Assembly (NCBI RefSeq): GCF_001039355.2
Contig: NW_019775791.1
Location: 62,001 to 126,000 of the forward strand
DNA from: Lingula anatina
Lineage: Eukaryota; Brachiopoda; Lingulata; Lingulida; Lingulidae
Direction of reading: 5' to 3'
Length of the DNA stretch: 64,000 nt
Part shown: positions 12,101-24,378 of the stretch, one piece after another
How positions within the stretch are numbered: the stretch's first letter is position 1
Layout: the number at the start of each line of letters is the position of its first letter
Program-made: the position numbers and the translations under genes
The notes under the pieces: model-generated
What the model saw: only the letters and a program-made list of their open reading frames with translations
Databases searched by the model: none
What the model was told of the DNA's origin: nothing

Positions 12101-15100
12101 CCACATAGATTTGATTTGCCTAGTCAAATCACAGAGCATCAATTGACACTTCCTGTGTTTAAAAGGTTAATTAGCATTATAGTCCATGTTGCTTAGCTGT
12201 ATTGCTAAATTAATTTTCTGTGTTAAAAAGGTTAATTAACGTTAGCTTCCATGTTGGTTAGTTGTCTTGCTAATTTTTTTTTTTTTTTTTCGTTTTTAAT
12301 TTACCACTGCAAACTGTTTTCCTTGAGTTGCAAAATCATTGTCTGTTGAGTTTCAGAACCAGCTTTTACGTTTTCAAATTTCCAGTTATGCCCGCTTGTC
12401 ACACCCGAACTTGGCAAAATTTGATCGAGGTTTTTGCGCTAATCACATATGTTACACGGGTCTGTAACCTACGCAACACACCCTTCCACCTGTTCTGCGA
12501 GCCCACGATGTCCTAATGAGTGGGTGCGCGGCTGTTCTTGTTGCGGTAAATTTTCACAAAACTTACTGCTGTCGGCCAGAGTTCGATAAGCGTGCGCATT
12601 TGAAAGGATGAGCATCAAGAAGCTGAAACTCATTAGACAGAAAGTTCAAGTAGTATAGAGCACAATGCCCGTTTATTGAATTACTGCACAGCATCTCTTG
12701 GACTGCGATTTAGAAGAGTATCGGTAAATTTTGCTTTGACAACAACAGGAGTGGTCTGTACTTTACCTGAAGGAATGGTTTATGAACGATTGCAAACCCT
12801 CATTTTCTACCAAGTAGGTCAGTTCCCCGCTCCCCCAACCACCACCTCTTAAAACTAGCTTCTAACTCACCTGCACTGAGCTGTGAAACCACAAGTTCTT
12901 TTGTTTTTTTTTTACATCAAGGTTGTTCTCTAAAAAAATTTACAAATCTGAGTTTGCATGAAACTGGATAATTGTCGGAAATTCTTCGACTTTTTTTAGT
13001 TTGCGTTTTGTAAAATGAACCAGGTATACGTAACAGACGTAATGTCTTTCAAATATTTTTTCCCAAATGTAGTTTTGACACTTTGAATAAATGAAAAGGG
13101 TTGTGTGTCCGTTATTCGAGAGCATTACATCTTGCAGTCTCTTGTACATTTACTAGTACTGTTATCAACACAAATTCCCTCCTGTTTCAAACGCTCGGCA
13201 AGGTGCGCATTTGCCTTCTACCCAGGCGGTACAGATCATTTAAGGTTAGGAAATTAATTTTCTCTCTCTGTTTTTCTTGTGCTCGGTTAGGCACCACCGG
13301 GAGTGCAATTTTAAAAAGTACCAATTCACTTCTGGAACACTGGCAAAACGATGAGAAAAAAGTGTTGTATTACAGAAATGCCACCATTGTATTATAATTA
13401 TGGCTTTCGAGGAACCACATGAGAAGTCCAGCACACGAGCGGAGTTTTCCCTTGAGTCAGGAAAACGAAGCTGGTTCAAGGTGATCCTTGTTGTAAAGGT
13501 CATGTTATTTGTACTCAGTACTTACAGTAACTATGTAGATTTTCTAGACTTATCATCTGTATCATTTTTAAGCCCCGGTTGGTTGCATTTCTATTAAGCC
13601 AATGATTTCGATCATTCAAGAGAAGCAGTTTTGACAAGCTTAAAACATCGTCTAGTCTTGATTGATGTATTGAACAATTCTAAACGTGTTATGGACCTGT
13701 TCTTGTGCTGGATAGTTTTCCTAAAAACAGTTGCTAACTGAGTTTAATAAATAAACACCATGCTATGTGCATTAAACAACAGGCTGTTTCAAAAAAAAAA
13801 AAAATACCCTTATATATTGATTAATATCTATGTGAAACGAAGCTGAAAGAGAGAATAACAGTTTTAAAATATCAATAACTGGATTGCAGATCTTTCTGTA
13901 AAACGGCAATCTAGAGGAAATTGAATTGTGTACGATATGCCACTGAATAGCCTGGAGCATATGAAGGGGAGGACCGATTTCTGCGCAAATGATGTCAGAA
14001 CCTGACCGAAAAAAATCACTGAATCTCAATAAGTTGATGGCGGATGGTTACTGTAAAACAATTAGCGAAGGGGAATTGAATTGTATGCAATATGCCAATA
14101 AATTCCCAGGGGCTTGTGAAAAAATGACCATTTTTGAAAATGCTCCATAAATATTTATGCTCTTCGCTAATTCATGCCATCTTTGTAGTTATTAGTGTGA
14201 TCGTGAAGATGAAGCGAGAAAGAAAACTGGTTGAAGAGGGGGGGGGGGGTCAGGATTTAACATGGTATGGGCATAGAATTCTTTTTAGATCAAGTTTCCA
14301 AGCGAAAAAATCATGTAAGAAAGCCTGAAGAAGAGGACCATGTGCAAATGGAGACTAAAATTCATTAACCGCACGGTATCGTGTTTCCTCATGGTCTTTG
14401 AGACAAACTTTACCTATCTATTTTTGTGTCGCCCCCTACTTTTTCTCGTTTATATGAATTCGATTGCAGATTTATCTTCCAGTTCGTCCCAAACAAATGA
14501 TTTCAACAAAAAAAGATGTCGATATATGACAGTTTTACACAAATCATTATAAATTTCAGCAGTCGAAAACATGCTGCCAGAAGATCCGCAGTCAACCTAT
14601 TGGTCGTGTCATTGTCCTGTTAGCCTCCTTCTCTACGATGGTCATCATAGGGGGCATGGTATACAACGTAGGGATGTTATATGTCGTCTTTCTGGACCAG
14701 TTTAAGGCGGATAGAGCAACGACGGCATGGATTGGGTCGCTTCAGTTTGGAATGTTGAATGTGGCAGGTAAGGCAGTAGTAGGTGTTGCCGTATTACGGC
14801 TTGTTTGCTTTTTGATAAATTATCAGATAAATTTTAGATAAATGTATCCTTCTAATAAAGCTTTTAACATGGTTCTGTTTCATTTTTAAGAGTACTTTTG
14901 TGTATTGCTCATTTTGTTTTGCTTATTTTGTTTGGCCAGAGACGTACTGCAATACCTGCACATCCTTTTGTGGTATCCGAACGTGCGCGCAAATGTAGGG
15001 CTTCGCCAAGTTATTTGATTGATCCTAGTTGGTTTTCAGTTGAGGGCCGCCAGCAAAGAGAAAAACACAAATTCAACAAAAATATTCCCTGTGGCGCCGT

Positions 15101-18100
15101 TGTAATACTATTGTAATGAATAATTTAAAAATACACAGACAATAATGCAACCCTGGATGGTCTATTTGCAATAACGCAATTCATTTTCAGTGATCGCCTC
15201 AAGTAACACAATAACAATATATTGCCTAGGTATCAAATACGTTGTAGCTTGCAACCTGTTTTAACAATAAAAATTATGATGATGTAAAATGCCTCCTTTT
15301 TGCTAAGGGCAACTTCTTGCTGCAAAATACCCCATGAAAACTATAATGAAATTCAAATGTTTGCGAAAATTCATATGCATGCAGAAGTTATGGTATGGAC
15401 ATCTTTCTCTAAGTTGGCATTAATTGGATACAAGTATGTATCTATTAGGATAACTGACAAGATATTTAGACTAAATTACCTCACCTTTCAGCTATACAGG
15501 GTACACAAAAGCCATGATATGCTAAGGTCGTATTCTAAAGGACCAATAAACAGTCATCTAAATTTAAAAAAGAATAATAATATCATTAATTAATAGGTAT
15601 ATAAAATTTAAAAAGTAACTTTTTGAAACAAAATCAAAATCAGAAGGACAGGGATAACTTCTTTCACAGGCTGTGTTCGTTTATCTAAAATCAATTTACT
15701 TTTTTTTATACTTTGCATGGAGTTCGCGGAGAAGACAAGTGGCTGATTCTACTGTCTACAGTAAATAACATAAATCTATCAGCAATTACATAAAGCAAAT
15801 ACTGAAGTTCATTGTTCCAAAGTTTTTTTTTAATGTATTTTGCCATGTCATGTATTTTTTATATTTTTAATATTTTAGGTCCAGTTGCTGGGGTAATCTC
15901 TCAAAAATTCAGCTGCAGGTTCAGCGTGATAATAGGTGGACTACTGGTATCAACAGGGTTGGTTGTAAGTGCTTTTGCCACCAGTGTCTATTACCTAATA
16001 GCTTCATGTGGACTATTAGTAGGTAAGTGATGCTTTTAGCAGATGAGATTTTGCAAGTGGATCCTGTTTGTAAGACTTGCCCTGATGGTTTTAGCAATTC
16101 ATCACCACCGCATATTGAGTAAAGTGTCAGGCAACTGAGCAATTTTCTATATGAGAAATGGCAATAAAGGGATTTTCTTACAAAAACATACAAAATAATT
16201 GAAGACAACTTATTTTGTTGCCATGGTTTTAGGAATATTAGCAACAGCAGACACAATATTTATTTCTCGTTGCCATTAATTCAATAGTGTTGCTCATATC
16301 CTTGCAAAGTTAGTGAAAGAATTAATACACAAGGATATGGTTATTGCCATGATACAAAAAGAAGCAACACTCAATTATGGGCTGGCATGGCATGATATAT
16401 TACAATACAGTCTTGGGATGGAATTAATGAAAAGCATAGAAAGCAATGCATATTTGAACTGAAGTCCGTACACTTTATCTTATCCATACCGTGCTTCAGC
16501 ATAAAATGCCATAAACAGTTTGTATCCAAATTGCTGTAAAGTAAGCACTTTACCTCAAGTGATCACATTATCCATGGTGTTTTACCTAAAAAAACATGGA
16601 CTTTGGTGAATGTAATTAGCACTGGCATTTTTGAAAAAGACACCAGGTAGATAAAACTGTTTCAAATACAGATTTTTCATTAGCACTGGCATATACGATA
16701 CTTCTTCAGTAAATTGCCTGTTTAAAGCAATCCTCTTTTTCACATTTCATTTCACAAGATACATTTCAAGACACTCAAGAATATTTTCCAATCTATTTCA
16801 GGTATTGGCTATGGTCTGTCATACTCTCCCTCCGTTGTTATGGTTGGACTGTTATTTGCCAGACGCAGGATCCTAGCAACAGCATTTGCCGTGGCAGGGA
16901 TGAGCATCGGGCAGCTTTCTTACCCCTTCCTTATCGAGAATTTAGTGCATAAATTTGGCTGGAGGGGTGCATTGCTCCTTATGGGAGGCATTGCACTACA
17001 CATCGTATTGTTTGGGTTTCTTATGAGTCCTACAATTGCCTATGCAGGACGCAGCACTACCAAGAAGGGACCACCACCAACACATAAAAAACAAATGGTC
17101 ACAGATCCAGGGATTCTTTGTAACCCTCACTTTGACATCTATGTATTCAGTCTGTTTTTATTTGCTTTTGGACTGTCAATTGTGTCAGTCCATCTCCCTG
17201 CCCTTGGGAATGAGATTCATTTGAATGCAGATCAGAGAGCAAGACTCATGTCATTTATGGGCATGGCAAACCTCCTGGGGCGTATTATCCTCGGGATAAT
17301 AGGTAACAGTGGAAAAGTAGGCGTGGTGCTTCTTCACTGTATCACCTGTGGTTTCTCTGGACTTGTGATGGTGTTCTATTCACAGTGTCATTCCTTTACA
17401 GCATTGGTGCTCACATCCATGGCCTATGGATTGTTTAGCTGTGGATTTGCTCTCTTTTTATCTCTCGTTGCCATCGAATTGCTAGGTCTGAGAAATATTG
17501 CCTTTGGTCTGGGAATTGCAATGATGGGAGTGGGATTTGGACTCTTCACGGGTGCACCTACTGGAGGTAAAAATAAAATTTTATTCAGTTTTTTTTTAAT
17601 TCACTGCCAAGTGTATCTTACATTTAAACACGTGCAGTTGAACCGTCAAAATATATTTGACAAATAAATAGGTATCCTATAATGATTGAATTGATAAGAT
17701 ATTTTCCCATATGTCAAGAAACTGAGTATAGTAAGTAAAGAGGATGACATTTTTACTTATATACCTATCTGGCCTGTGCATAAAGAAAGTACATTCAGGA
17801 AAACATGTGGATAAGAAAAAAACCTTGAGTTAATTGATGAGCAGGACTACTGCTTAGGCGAGGTGATAAAAATTGACTAGCAGGATGAAACACTTTCCGG
17901 TGTGATATCCAGGACTATTACTGTCAGCCTAAATGTCATGATAGTGCTGCGAAGAAATCAATTAGATAACAAACAGATGGGTTATTTCTGAAGTAAAGGT
18001 CACAAAATGTAAGAGATGATTTAATTCAATCATCTCTTTTTCATCAATTTCTCAGAGGCACACGTCTGTGATTTTTCTGCAGGTGTATTATTTCATACAT

Positions 18101-19070
18101 CAATTTAGTATAGTTAAATTGCAATATTATTATATTTCTACAATCAATTTTGGATATTTACACAAATCAGGAAGATGTTTTTTATGATAATCACTTATTA
18201 TCCAGGGCATATCATCCCAAATGCATTAATAAGTTAGTTATTGTTAGTCAAAACGGAGGTGACCTATTAATAACACATGTAAATCAGGTGTGTTATTTCT
18301 TACATTATTTTGCGATTATCATTTTCTTTCTTTATGCATTTAATCATATTTGTTTAGCTGCATGATCAGGCAAGAATAAAACACATTTCATGATAGGTTT
18401 ATAGTAGTAAGTTAATATAGTTGCTTTAAATCAAAACACAGACGACCTACGAAATGTAAAAGCAATATTTCAGGCTGGAAAGTAACTTCTAAAAAGAAAA
18501 CGTAGCTCGTGTCTATACATTTCATCGTTTTGCCCAAGCTGCTGAATTTGTCTTTGTCCTATGATTTATAAATCAAGAAAAAGAATGTTTTTTTTCTTTG
18601 TACATAAAGAGCAGAAAGCCCAGGTTTTCAACATGTGTTAGCTTAAAGAGCCTTTTTTTCTGAATAAAACCAACCCATGACCCTACTCTTTTTATATAAA
18701 AATAAATACATTTCAGAGTTTGCCTTAGAACAAAACATAATTCAGCATTGTTTTATTTTCAGGATGGCTTTTTGATTTATCTGGTAGCTATAATGTTCCA
18801 TTCTATGTTGGTGGGGCCATCGTCATCTGCAGTGGACTAATAATGTTACCATCCTGGCGATTATATGTCCATCCAGCAGAACATGATAAAATTACCATGA
18901 AAGATGATGAAGAAGATGAAGAGGATGAAGGAGAAGAAGAAGAAGATGAAGAAAAGAATATTCAAAGTTCAGAGAGTCCTGTTACAGAAGAAATCCCACT
19001 TAACCCAGTAGAATCAGAAAACGAAGTTATTAAAGATGATAATGAGAAGCAAAATGAAGAAATACAGTAA
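9107..19070 (+). CDS. Monocarboxylate-transporter-like MFS carrier (SLC16 family)
   Basis: A 12-TM proton-coupled or facilitative carrier of monocarboxylates or related organic acids, expected in the plasma membrane. Five coding exons: 9107-9190, 14560-14767, 15879-16022, 16802-17566 and 18763-19070, encoding 502 aa. All junctions are in phase with GT-AG introns. The SLC16 TM5 signature is clear at residues 164-182 (FARRRILATAFAVAGMSIG), preceded by GPVAGVISQKFSCRF in TM2/3. The first family signature before TM1 (a D/E-G-G/S-W/F-G/A-W block) is absent; that spot reads RSQPIGRVIV. An Arg (NLLGRI) is retained in TM8. The C-terminal tail (residues about 446-502) is a very acidic Glu/Asp stretch. 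Exon 1 encodes only the acidic cytosolic N-terminus. A candidate poly(A) signal is at 19766. Family certain; substrate unknown. Confidence 0.9.
12154..12285. repeat. Diverged 65-bp tandem duplication
   Basis: Two neighbouring copies begin TGTGTTTAAAAGGTTAATTA and TGTGTTAAAAAGGTTAATTA, 65 bases apart. They continue with similar CCATGTTG and TTGCTAA blocks at roughly 80% identity. Non-coding, in the SLC16-like first intron. Confidence 0.6.
13898..14135. repeat. Degenerate duplicated block of about 85 bp
   Basis: Two related segments about 153 bases apart both run CTGTAAAAC, then GAATTGAATTGT, ATATGCCA and a GAC-C-TTT block. Divergence is high, so this is an old local duplication or two remnants of one repeat family. 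No coding sense. Confidence 0.45.
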
Positions 19071-19765
19071 GTTCAGGTTAATACAGATTAATTAATTTTT
19101 TAAAACTTTTAATTATTTGTCATTATATTTTATTTACTTTATTAAAAGTTATTTCAAGTGATTCTAAAAATTACTTTAAAAGTTACCATATGGCATTTAA
19201 GACCTGTGTTAAAGACCTTAAGCTTGTTTGAAGTACATTCAAAAGTCACATCGCTCCAGGGAAATCCCTCAAAATGTGCACCGGAAATTAGAAAATCAAA
19301 AAGAAATAGGGCAAAATTTGCAGCTGTAGAGCTTAACAAAACAGCTACATGTAATATATATTGCTCTTTAGTTGTTTTCTTTTCAAGCGGACAGATTTAG
19401 GCAAAACACAATTCTAATGAATCTGTTTCTAGGAAAAAAGTTAGTATTTGTGTTTTACTGTAGGAATGGCGAGCTTCCAACGAACAAAGCAGCAGTTTAA
19501 CTTCACTTGTGGCAGCAACCTAACACAGCGGGATGCAAAAATCCAATTACAGACAGATTCCAGGAAATGTCAGACTCAGCTTAGTTCTGCAGTGATATTG
19601 ATGGATGCAAGGGGATTTAATAATGACAAAAAAAGACTGTATCATCTGCAGAGACATGAAGCAAAAGGGTGAAATTCCTGTTACTTACAGCACTTGTTAC
19701 ACTGTCGTTACAATATTGGTGCTTTTAATTTACACTTTGTAGTCACATTTTATTTGGAAGTATGA

Positions 19766-19771
19766 AATAAA
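19766..19771 (+). terminator. Candidate poly(A) signal of the SLC16-like gene
   Basis: The first good AATAAA after the stop codon is about 700 bases downstream of it. Other AATAAA motifs follow at larger distance, so use of this one is an inference. Confidence 0.4.
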
Positions 19772-20262
19772 TGAATTTCCACCTAGATAAGCATGTCGAC
19801 TAACATGATAATTAGAACTGCACAAACATGAACATTAGCCTATCGATGGCTGAATGGATAAATCACGTCTGGTACACAGGTCATTTAACTGCTTGTTTAA
19901 AACACAGATCAAAAAGCTGTGTCCAAATGTGAAACCCCATCTCAGCTGTTATCTGAAATATGAACAGCATCCTTGATGGCTAATTGGGGTAAATATTGAC
20001 CTTCAAAATACCAATCAATGCACAGAAAATTAAGTTGATATGGTGATATTCTGTATTGGCAAAACAAATTGTGTGATTTAGAAGATATTCAACTTAACAT
20101 CACTATGCTGTTTATGCAGATCAATTTCACTATGCACGATTGCAAACTAATGTAGAGAACAGTTGTAATTGTGCTTCTATGTGTGGATATACAGAAAGTG
20201 TTTTAACTAATTATAAATGACTTGACTTTTATGTACCAGTACTGTTCCTAAAATATGTATCT

Positions 20263-20606
20263 TTAAGGGATAACAACCGTTCGTAAGATATCCATATTTC
20301 ACAATAAATACATTGTAATTGACTCAGAAATATAATAAATTCTATTTTACCACCCAAACACAATTATTCTGAAATTTGTGCTTGCCATCACATCGCGTGA
20401 CTTCCATAGATGGCTTCACTCTGTAAAAATCTCTAAAGAGAATATTACAAAAAAAACCAAACTTTTTAGAAAAAAAAAAAAAAAAACATGGACTAACTTT
20501 GAATGTGGGAATGGATTCATTTACCATTGGTAAGTATGGGAAAATTGTCCCTTACCCCAGGAAAATCCATTTTTTTGGCCAAAATGAACAGTTGTTATCC
20601 CTTTAA
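20263..20606. mobile_element. MITE-like element, family B, copy 1
   Basis: The element is bounded by inverted ends TTAAGGGATAACAAC and GTTGTTATCCCTTTAA. Its right part (ACCATTGGTAAGTATGGG, AATTGTCCCTTACCCCAGG and GGCCAAAATGAACAG) matches the reverse complement of the left part of the copy at 58331-58685. It has no open frame, so it is a non-autonomous DNA element. The TTAA at the ends may be part of the target, but the exact duplication is unclear. Confidence 0.75.
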
Positions 20607-22007
20607 TATTGAATTATAAGATGCATGGAAGAGTCACTGCAACTGGTTGTAATCCTAGTAGGGTAGCTGCTTTTGAAAACTTTAGTAAAGGGAAAAAGAT
20701 TAATTCATCATTAAGGTAAGATAATAGCTTTTAAATGTGTAATGTTTTCTGCATTACTTTTTGAATTGTATTTTATATAGAAATGCTGTGGGCTTTTCTC
20801 ATACAAACACTGTTTTATCAAGTAGCCTTTCTAAACTTTAATTTTGCACATACAGTCCTCATACTTTGACAGGCCAACAAAGCTATTTTTTATTAATCCT
20901 GAGTAAGAATACAGCTATGTTATTGATCAAAGCTGATAAGCACTAAAACATTTCTAAAAGGCAGATTTGATAGTCCGATCCCCAAACCTAGTCTACAGCT
21001 AGGTTAAGCCATTATGGGCACTTGCCCCATCTGACATTTCCAGGGTGAATCATGTTATCAGCCTGTCCCAAGGGGTCTGGCACATATCCCCTCAAGCCAC
21101 CCCTTCCAGGGAGTAATTGTGCCTAATCTTTTTTCAACCTTTGGCCTTTGGACCTGGTAACAGTAAATAAATAGCACAGTAATATCTCATCCAAGATCAC
21201 ACTCGTTTGACATTTCTAGTCACTGAACTATGCAAAAAGGTATAATTTCACCCCACCCATTTTTTCAGCAGTTACATTATCATTTAATGTACATTATACT
21301 TGTATTGACACACACTTTGTACTTTATCTCCTCTACCTCTCCTTTCATGCTATTAGCGCTTTTGTGTTCCATGTATTAAATAGATATTGCTTATTGCATC
21401 AGTCTTAATTGACAAACAAACAAACAAAAAATTAAACAGCTTTATTTTATATCCATAATCTTATATACATATATTGCTTACCAACTGTCTACCATATAGA
21501 TGGCATTCAAAAACCGATGCATCCTATAGAAATGAGATTACATCAGAGGGAGCAATAACATCACAATTTTTTATGCCTTAGATCTGTATTTTTTATGCCT
21601 TAGAACCATACATTTATGGGAACTTCAGTCTTTCTTTATTTTCAAACTGCCTTGTCTTTTCTTCGTTTTTACAAATATTTTACTAGTATATAACACTATG
21701 TCATAATACATCTGTGCACTTTTGAGCACAAAATGTGAAAAAGTTAGTAAGTGTTGTGCCAGAAATTAATTTACATTTACTATTTGATAGCCGTTTTCTA
21801 TTATGTATAGAATTATCGAAATCTTGCATTTAAAAATTTAAGTAAAACAAAAGAAAATATTTTGCACAGCATCTTTTCCAGTTGTTTTGTTACATAAAAA
21901 AATGTTAGGCCCAACAAATGCAGCTGCAGTGAATTTAATTTAGTGATCTCTGATTAAAAATATTCATATAACCTCTTGGTTGTAGGGGTAACTGCTGCAT
22001 GGTTACA

Positions 22008-22032
22008 AAAAAAAAAAAAAAAAAAAAAAAAA
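22008..22032. repeat. Poly-A run
   Basis: A run of roughly 25 A. A similar run is at 23376-23402. These could be tails of retroposed sequences, but no recognisable body precedes either. Confidence 0.6.
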
Positions 22033-23371
22033 TCAGTGTTAATATATAAACTCTACGAATGTGTGCATGTTATTTTAAAGCAAATATGTATGGTAAACTA
22101 AAAAGCTGCAGACTTGAAAATTGAAACTTAAATGTTTTGCTACAAATATATATACTGTAAATAATTTATACATAAACATCTGACAAAGGTGTTTGGTTGA
22201 AGTGAAATGGCTTTTGAGGTTGTTATAGGTGATAATTATTGTTATGGTTTTGATTAAATTATACATGCTTAAATGGTGTCATTTTGTATACAATGTATAC
22301 ACTATTAGATTTCAGAGAGTGCTACTATATTGCACATCTATTTATTCTATTGTTATTGTTGAAAGGTCACTGCTTATATTACATCTTTAAATACTCTTTT
22401 GTTGTGATATGCTTAAATATAAACACATCTATCACTATAAATTCCAAGTGAATATATTGTCTATATTTACAAGACAAAAGACGAGAAAGTCCAAGTCTTT
22501 ACGACTTAAACATTTATATATTGTACTGCTAATCATAATTGGCCTTCATTAAAATGGAATAGTTATATCATGACAGTTATATGTAATCTTTGTTATATTG
22601 GTTACTCATTCTCTCTGTATCACCACCAGTTATTATTCTCTATTACACAGATAGATGGCACCAGTGTGAAAGTGTCACTGCCTAAAACAGGTAATCATCC
22701 CTACAACATTTATATGCTATACATGTCAGCTGCCATACTTAAAGATGTTATTGTGGGTGTAAGATTATGAAAACATTGTTATCCAGTTCTACACATTTGT
22801 ATTGTTCTTTGGATATGCTGTGTAAAAAGCAACTTACATCATATTTGCTTCAGTTAAAAATGTAACCATTTTTTTTTTGAAAAAAAAAAGCTTAGCGAAT
22901 AAAATGTAACCATATATTCACTTATTAATATTTCTTTAAAGTGTTTTTTTTCTTTTCTTTCTGACATTTGAATCTTAACTGATGTTTTAGTTTGAAAATA
23001 AATTAATCTGTGCACCCGATTCTGCTTAGTAGTATTAATACTGCCAATATCGAAAGGCAACAAAGAATCTACCTGAAATGGTCAGATTATAATGCACAAT
23101 ACAGCACAATTAAGTGCAACACAGTGCAATACACTAGAAAAAGCAAATCCAGTTGCAAGTAAACACAGGAAGCAGTCATTCCCAACAAGTTCCACTATAA
23201 TGCGCATAATATAATTAAATAGTCTGACCAAAACGTTGATAATTCATAAACCACCCTAATTCAAATTAACAATTATATTCTTAATCAACAAATTTATGTT
23301 AAATCAGCAAAATTTTATTTCATATCTTAAATAGAATAAATGAATCTAGTAATAATCGTAATAGCTGGGGA

Positions 23372-23406
<35 letters not shown>

Positions 23407-23846
23407 GCATTTTTACCTAGGNAAAAAACGAGGCAATTATAATGTATTAAGTACACTGTACATGTACCCTACACGTAGCACTGGCTGTCGTGCATTACAG
23501 CCGGTTCAACACTGCAAAATATCATATCATAGACGGGTACAGCTAATGTTTTCTAAGCCATCATACAGGGAACACATAACTTTTAATTGAGATTTTTTGA
23601 ACTTCAAATAAATTTTGGATTTCCTTCTTAATTTTCGTGTATCATCAGACTCGGAAGCCAGTATTTTAACGTTAGATCTACGTTATTTATTTTTTAAGCC
23701 TTCAACAAAGGTATGACTCCTTGCAACGTTGCTTGCAATTTGTATGCAAGTTGCTAAACCTTCAGTTAACTCAATCTTATTTGTAACAACACTGGTAAAA
23801 TCAAAACATTCACCCTACTACTACTACTACTATACCCACCTCTCAC

Positions 23847-23988
23847 CCCCGCCCCCTAGCACGAAAATTCATGCGTTAGCACTCCTATTGACGATTTTCA
23901 TATGGACCGTCTGTGCACAGACAGTACAGACATATCAGAACCGTCAATAGGAGTGCTAACGCATGGATTTTCGCGCTACCCCGCCCCC
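23847..23988. mobile_element. Foldback MITE with perfect 10-bp target duplication
   Basis: Arms 23857-23893 and 23942-23978 are 37-bp inverted repeats with two mismatches, starting TAGC and ending TTGACG. The 48-bp loop contains a perfect 14-bp palindrome, GTCTGTGCACAGAC. Immediately outside each arm lies the identical 10-mer CCCCGCCCCC (23847-23856 and 23979-23988), as expected for a target-site duplication. A duplication of 9-10 bp would fit the Mutator-like superfamily; that assignment is inference. The target is GC-rich low-complexity DNA, so the flanking match is somewhat less strong than its length implies. Confidence 0.7.
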
Positions 23989-24378
23989 ATGCTATTTACT
24001 TACTCCTTGACTGGTTTCTAAATACCAAGGCGAAAATTAGTTTTATGTAGACGCATATAATTCACGAGAATAACCAGTAACACATTTATCTTACCAATGA
24101 TAATCTGTTCAAGTAGTTAAATATGAGAAATATTGATAATATGTCAAGAAAAAAATATACATATCATGTGTCTACATTTCATATTGTATGAAATGCAGGG
24201 AACCAGCTCAGATATTTCAGTTTATGAAACTCCATACACTAAAGAGCCCATTATGAACACAAACGAGCCGAAGCATCACGTGAAAATGGGTGATATATGG
24301 ACTACAGTTCAATGTATGCATATATATATTTGAAATTGCTGTGCCACGGAGGTTTAAGACCTCAGGACCTCTGCCGTC

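Larger units (their letters stand above)
9191..14559 (+). other. Long first intron of the SLC16-like gene
   Basis: This 5.4 kb intron separates the 28-codon first exon from the first membrane exon. It contains an (ATT)n tract near 10028, a diverged 65-bp tandem duplication at 12154-12285, a T run near 12276, an A run near 13791, a degenerate duplicated block at about 13898-14135 and a G run near 14238. Open frames inside it lack splice sites and motifs and look accidental. Confidence 0.7.
19071..24378. other. 3' UTR and intergenic region before the Spinster-like gene
   Basis: Beyond the SLC16-like 3' UTR I see no gene. The stretch holds the element at 20263-20606, long A runs near 22008 and 23376, and the foldback element at 23857-23978. 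Isolated open frames, such as one at 19448-19672, have no splice partners and no family resemblance. Confidence 0.6.

Noticed and set aside
18009-18036. Hairpin AGAGATGATT...AATCATCTCT
   Set aside because: A short AT-rich stem inside an intron with no neighbouring feature.
19448-19672. 74-codon open frame after the SLC16-like stop
   Set aside because: It lies in the probable 3' UTR, has no splice partners, and resembles nothing I know.
22652-22691. Possible 40-base exon (acceptor TTACACAG, codons IDGTSVKVSLPKTG, donor GTAATC)
   Set aside because: Splice signals look good, but no partner exons in phase were found on either side and no family is recognisable. Likely chance.
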